From positions 1 through 8,751 of the forward strand of contig CAYZTT010000019.1 in NCBI GenBank assembly GCA_964481835.1: a stretch of DNA of 8,751 bases, in the 5' to 3' direction. Below are positions 5,525 to 8,751 of the stretch, in pieces. Source of the stretch: JABIBT01 sp964481835 (GTDB lineage Archaea > Nanobdellota > Nanobdellia > SCGC-AAA011-G17 > PNOQ01). Below the pieces are notes generated by a model. That model had not been told where the DNA came from, ran no database searches, and saw only the letters and a list, made by a program, of their open reading frames with translations. The translations under genes were made by a program, and so were the position numbers. The stretch's first letter is position 1. Each line of letters begins with the position of its first letter.

Positions 5525-6669
5525 AAATACTATTACTCTACCCTTACCCACCAGAACCCGATGGAGTAAGTCTTCAAGGGCATATGTTGTATAAAGGGCT
5601 ATTAGATGCCGGTGCCGACGTTGTACCCTGTCACTTCAATGATAGTTTGCAGAAGGAATTCTACCTTAGACATTTTAAACCAGATGTATGTATTGGGCTT
5701 GGATTCTGGGGAAATGTTCCCGAAATAATTCGTGAGCCTCTTAAGTGGGGGGTAACTCCAATTCCATGGTTTAACGCAGACGGATGGGTAGCAAACTACC
5801 AGCACGAATTTAATCAATTAAAACTAATGTTCACAACAAGTGACTGGGTCAAGAGTATCTACCAAAGAGATGGAGTAGATGTTTCAAAGATATTGCCCAT
5901 GCACATTGGAATTGATACAGACATGTTCAAACCAATGAACAACAAAGAGATGAATATTGCAGTAAGAAGAATGTTGGGCGTTAGAGACAACGAAAAATTA
6001 ATCTTAACCATGGGCGGAGATGTTACTAGCAAGGGTGCTCAAGAGATGATGAAGGCATTAGCAAAAATAGATGTTGATTTTAAAGAGTGGAGATATGTCT
6101 GTAAGACTTGGCCAAGTGAATGTGCTCATGAGTGGAGAGAAAAAGAAGAGCGACTTGCTGAAGAATTAGGAATCCGGGACAAAATAATATTTGTAGATGA
6201 TGTATGGTCTCCTGAATTTGTGGCAAGAGTCCTAAATGCCTGTGATATCTATGCGGCCCCATCAAGAATAGAGGGGTTTGGGATGATTCAGGTAGAGGCA
6301 ATGGCTTGCGGAAAACCCGTGGTTTCAATTGACGTAGGGGGTCCTGCGGAAACAATTATTCATAATAAAACCGGCTTCTTAGCGAGGGTGGCAGAAGAAA
6401 TACAACTCTCTGAAGAATGGGCTAACCAAGGAATGGGGTATTCAACAAAACAAATAGTCAAATTTGATTCTCCAAAGACGTTTGCTTATCGAGCAAATGT
6501 GGCAGACCTAGCCAAATATACTAAAAAGTTGATTATGGATCCCGATCTATGTGTTCAAATGGGAGAGGAAGGGAGAAAACATACCGTAGAAAATTTAGAT
6601 TATCGAATTATTGCTAGAAAGATGATGGAAACCATTCGAACAAAACTAGAGCTATCACAAGAAGCATAA
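5521..6669 (+). CDS. GT4 family glycosyltransferase
   Basis: A soluble GT-B retaining glycosyltransferase of 382 residues. The N-terminal acceptor domain starts MKILLLYPYPPEPDGVSLQG and includes the unusual TPIPWFNADGWVANY (79-93). The donor domain has MHIGIDTDMFKP (127-138), LTMGGDVTSKG (162-172) and FVDDVWSPEFVARVLNACDIYAAPS (224-248). The canonical E-x7-E is intact as E251 and E259 in EGFGMIQVEAMACGKPVVS, unlike in the two-domain GT4 protein of this window. A segment of about 45 residues after HNKTGFLA (281-288) looks longer than in typical members. It has no membrane segment. It overlaps the deacetylase by 4 nt and its stop codon abuts the convergent GH130 stop codon with no gap. Donor and acceptor are unknown; mannose from GDP-mannose is a guess based on the neighbours. 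Confidence 0.9.
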   Translation: MKILLLYPYPPEPDGVSLQGHMLYKGLLDAGADVVPCHFNDSLQKEFYLRHFKPDVCIGLGFWGNVPEIIREPLKWGVTPIPWFNADGWVANYQHEFNQLKLMFTTSDWVKSIYQRDGVDVSKILPMHIGIDTDMFKPMNNKEMNIAVRRMLGVRDNEKLILTMGGDVTSKGAQEMMKALAKIDVDFKEWRYVCKTWPSECAHEWREKEERLAEELGIRDKIIFVDDVWSPEFVARVLNACDIYAAPSRIEGFGMIQVEAMACGKPVVSIDVGGPAETIIHNKTGFLARVAEEIQLSEEWANQGMGYSTKQIVKFDSPKTFAYRANVADLAKYTKKLIMDPDLCVQMGEEGRKHTVENLDYRIIARKMMETIRTKLELSQEA

Positions 6670-7821
6670 CTATTTTTTCAATTTTTTAAACAACCTACCT
6701 AAACTTACTTTCTTTACAGTTGTTACTAGATCTCCTGCTCCAGAAAAAATCAATAAATCTTTTCCATTTCGGTCTAATACTGCCCCTGTTGGGAAAATAA
6801 TTCTCTTATCTTCATAAATACTAATTTCATGCTTTTTCATAGGGAACAATATGGGGACCGCAGATTTAGCTAACAGTTTCTTAGGGTTCTCTAAATCAAA
6901 GAGTGCAACCCCCCCACAATAGAGGGAGTCTCTTTTCCTAAGGGCTCCAGAAATGGTCTCAGAGATATCCATTCGCTTTACTATTTTATCAACAACTTTT
7001 CTTTTGGTATTGCTCATGACGCCATGATAAATTAATAACCATCCCTTGGCGGTTTTTATTGGAGGGGCTCCCGCTCCACTCCGTTCATAATCCCATTCTC
7101 CTTTCTTAGTCAGGCTCACGGCATCTAATTTCCCCCAAGAGATCAAGTCCTTTGAATAGGCAGCCCATATATGTGGGGGAGAAAAGTGAAAGCTACTTTC
7201 GGGCCGATCAAATGCAACATACTCTCCTTTTATCTTTTCGGGAAATAAAACTACATCTTTATCCTGCTCTCCAAAAATTATTCCCAAACGCTTCCAAGAT
7301 CTAAGGTCACTTGAGACTGCTAGACTAGTGGAAATATTCTCACTCCTAGACAAACCAACATAAGTCATATAATAGAGATTATCAATTTTAGTAATTCTCG
7401 GGTCCTCGACACCCAACTCACCATCAGTACTAAGTCCAAAAAAGCTAGGAGTCTTCTCGATCGATTTAACTTTAAACCCATTTGGCTCTAGAACGATTCT
7501 CCTAAAGTGAGAAATAAAAGTCAACCTCTTGGTATCATCTTTAAAAACAAAATCTAAATCCGAACTATCGGCTATTAATCTCTTCTCAAATTTATCAATC
7601 CTTAACTCATACTTGTCCTTCCCAGCCAAACGAGGGGAATAAAAGTATTTGCCATCTTTCTTAGTAATAAGTTCCTCAACAATCCTAAGGTATAAAACAA
7701 TATTTCCATCCGGTGATCGAACCGCCGCAGGGTTAAAGGCACCAATAACCCTTAATTTAGGGGAAGACGGATTAATATCTTCTGGTCTCAAAAGAATACA
7801 TTCTTTTTTTACCCTTACCAT
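6670..7821 (-). CDS. GH130 family beta-mannoside phosphorylase or hydrolase
   Basis: A five-bladed beta-propeller enzyme of 383 residues. GH130 members split beta-mannosidic bonds, most with phosphate to give alpha-mannose 1-phosphate, some with water. The family signature is clear: GAFNPAAVR (27-35), ISHFRRIVLEPNGF (103-116), LGVEDPRI (136-143, with D140 the expected catalytic acid), DVVLFPEKIKGEYVAFDRP (189-207), ERSGAGAPPI (246-255), GWLLIYHGV (260-268), YCGGVALFDLENP (301-313) and FPTGAV (343-348). Whether it is a phosphorylase depends on phosphate-binding basic residues that I cannot assign with certainty by eye. It has no signal peptide, so the substrate is intracellular. It starts 1 nt after the upstream hydrolase stop codon, with GGAGGG 12 nt before the ATG, so the two are coupled. 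It ends in a Lys-rich tail next to the convergent GT4 gene. Confidence 0.9.
   Translation of the reverse strand: MVRVKKECILLRPEDINPSSPKLRVIGAFNPAAVRSPDGNIVLYLRIVEELITKKDGKYFYSPRLAGKDKYELRIDKFEKRLIADSSDLDFVFKDDTKRLTFISHFRRIVLEPNGFKVKSIEKTPSFFGLSTDGELGVEDPRITKIDNLYYMTYVGLSRSENISTSLAVSSDLRSWKRLGIIFGEQDKDVVLFPEKIKGEYVAFDRPESSFHFSPPHIWAAYSKDLISWGKLDAVSLTKKGEWDYERSGAGAPPIKTAKGWLLIYHGVMSNTKRKVVDKIVKRMDISETISGALRKRDSLYCGGVALFDLENPKKLLAKSAVPILFPMKKHEISIYEDKRIIFPTGAVLDRNGKDLLIFSGAGDLVTTVKKVSLGRLFKKLKK
6673..6687 (+). terminator. T-tract terminator of the deacetylase-GT4 operon
   Basis: Two runs of six T (6673-6678 and 6682-6687) lie 4-18 nt past the GT4 stop codon on the plus strand, within the last Lys/Phe codons of the convergent GH130 gene. 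This is the form expected of an archaeal hairpin-free terminator. Confidence 0.5.
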
Positions 7822-7822
7822 A

Positions 7823-8751
7823 CTACATCAATACCCTCCGCTTTTTTAAAGAGTTATATGCCAGCATATAAATTCCGGCATCCCAGGCCTGGAGTTTTCC
7901 ATAACTCTTCTTTGTTTTTGGGTCTATCCACTCTGGGAAAAGATTGCCTTTCAGATTTGATTCTGCAACCTTCTCAAGTTCTTTCTTAGCCAATTTATAC
8001 TTCTTAAGTTTTATCAAAGCCAAGACATAATAGGCTCCAATGTACGGCCAGATTCCTCCATTCAAATAATGGTTCGGCGTAGCGCCCGCATCATAATAGT
8101 AATCTTCCCAGTATTCACTCGATTTCTTTATGGGCGGGCTTATACATTTTACAGGGTAAGGACGATTAATTTTCTTTTTATCAATATAATTTAAAATCTT
8201 CTTTGACTGTTTTTTATCTGCCAACCCAAATAATATCGCAAGGATATTCCCAAGGGAATCAAACCATTTTCCTATTTCTTTGTATTTATTATGATTTTTC
8301 CACCTATACGCCCAATAATAATCGCCGCCCCACAGTTTATTGTCGTCCTTTTTATTTACTTCTGACTTTAGTTTTCTGAGGGTTTTTTTATCTCTAATAG
8401 AACTCAAAACTCCTGCATACAGGGCTTGGGTATTAATAGTATCCCCATATTTATGGGGGAATGCGTCTTGCCAATCTGTAGTAGGGAGTTGCTCTAAAGT
8501 AACATTTTCTCCAAAATCCCGGTATCTTATCCAGAGGACGGCCTTTTTAATGGATTTATCATAGCGAACAAACAGGGAGTTATCGCGATATCGCTTTTTA
8601 TAAACATAGTGCCCAATAACATACCATAGGCTTGAATCAATAGATTTGAACTCGGCCTTTTGCTTCTTTCTATCAAAATTCAAGATAGCATTCGGGATTT
8701 GTCCTTTCTTACTTTGAAATTTTGCTAAAGTAATCAAACTTTTTTTAAATT
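7823..8751 (-). CDS. (alpha/alpha)6-barrel glycoside hydrolase, debranching-enzyme/GH100-like, 5' end outside window
   Basis: Carries the C-terminal part of a helical-barrel sugar hydrolase, as in the GDE_C (amylo-alpha-1,6-glucosidase), GH63 and GH100 groups. Numbering from an internal TTG at 8737, motifs are FQSKKGQIPN (7-16), SIDSSLWYVIG (32-42), TTDWQDAFP (86-94, with D88 and D91 as possible catalytic or substrate residues), NTQALYAGVL (102-111), YLNGGIWPYIGAYYVLAL (224-241), NLFPEWID (265-272) and QAWDAGIY (283-290). The frame stays open to the right edge with no stop codon, and the first visible motifs normally lie well inside these proteins. The TTG is therefore probably not the start and the gene is cut by the window. 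It directly precedes GH130 in one operon, so the two may act on the same glycan. The bond it cleaves cannot be told; similar barrels also include non-hydrolases. Confidence 0.75.
   Translation of the reverse strand, partial: FKKSLITLAKFQSKKGQIPNAILNFDRKKQKAEFKSIDSSLWYVIGHYVYKKRYRDNSLFVRYDKSIKKAVLWIRYRDFGENVTLEQLPTTDWQDAFPHKYGDTINTQALYAGVLSSIRDKKTLRKLKSEVNKKDDNKLWGGDYYWAYRWKNHNKYKEIGKWFDSLGNILAILFGLADKKQSKKILNYIDKKKINRPYPVKCISPPIKKSSEYWEDYYYDAGATPNHYLNGGIWPYIGAYYVLALIKLKKYKLAKKELEKVAESNLKGNLFPEWIDPKTKKSYGKLQAWDAGIYMLAYNSLKKRRVLM
7834..7839 (-). promoter_or_regulatory. Shine-Dalgarno site of the GH130 gene
   Basis: GGAGGG on the minus strand inside the last codons of the upstream hydrolase, 12 nt before the GH130 ATG at 7821. 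The spacing is longer than usual, but the only other nearby ATG (7828-7826) is the final Met codon of the upstream gene. The arrangement suggests translational coupling. Confidence 0.5.

Noticed and set aside
5602..6355. Minus-strand open frames opposite the second GT4 gene
   Set aside because: Shadow frames with no family resemblance; the plus-strand GT4 is unambiguous.
7649..8564. Plus-strand open frames opposite GH130 and the right-edge hydrolase
   Set aside because: Both lie antisense to genes with clear motifs and have no start signals.
1..8751. CRISPR array, insertion sequence or toxin-antitoxin module
   Set aside because: No regularly spaced repeats, transposase motifs, terminal inverted repeats or small toxin-antitoxin pair were seen; the only exact longer repeat noticed is the 18-mer at 18 and 874.

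Overview
The window looks like a piece of an AT-rich archaeal genome, most plausibly from a small-genome DPANN-type lineage. That placement is inferred from gene style, not from a phylogenetic marker. The archaeal signs are a tRNA-Ala gene with no encoded CCA, BRE/TATA-type promoters placed so that several mRNAs would start at or within a few bases of the start codon (leaderless), Shine-Dalgarno sites only in front of genes that are not first in their transcript, T-tracts instead of hairpins at gene ends, and very tight packing with convergent genes that touch or share stop codons.

Left part (1-1382, minus strand): tRNA-Ala(GGC), then a HIT-family nucleotide hydrolase/transferase 22 nt downstream, then a class I SAM-dependent methyltransferase. 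An identical 18-bp TATA-containing sequence lies upstream of the methyltransferase and again at the left edge of the window, where it probably drives the next gene outside the window.

Middle and right part (1474-8751): seven consecutive carbohydrate genes in alternating strand blocks. Block 1 (+): a two-domain protein, GT4-type glycosyltransferase plus (alpha/alpha)6-toroid. Block 2 (-): a small type II phosphomannose-isomerase-like cupin followed directly by a GHMP sugar kinase of HddA type. Block 3 (+): a PIG-L/LmbE zinc deacetylase overlapping a GT4 glycosyltransferase by 4 nt. Block 4 (-): an (alpha/alpha)6-barrel glycoside hydrolase open at the right edge, followed by a GH130 beta-mannoside phosphorylase/hydrolase.

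Taken together the locus reads as a glycan synthesis and turnover island. GH130 enzymes act on beta-mannosides, the cupin family handles mannose phosphates, and toroid-carrying GT4 proteins of this type are, from my recollection of the families, often found near GH130 genes in bacteria. No membrane segments, signal peptides, flippase or polymerase are visible, so an intracellular (storage or metabolite-like) mannoside is as reasonable as a surface glycan. The deacetylase suggests that an N-acetylated sugar is also handled. The product is not determinable from the sequence alone.
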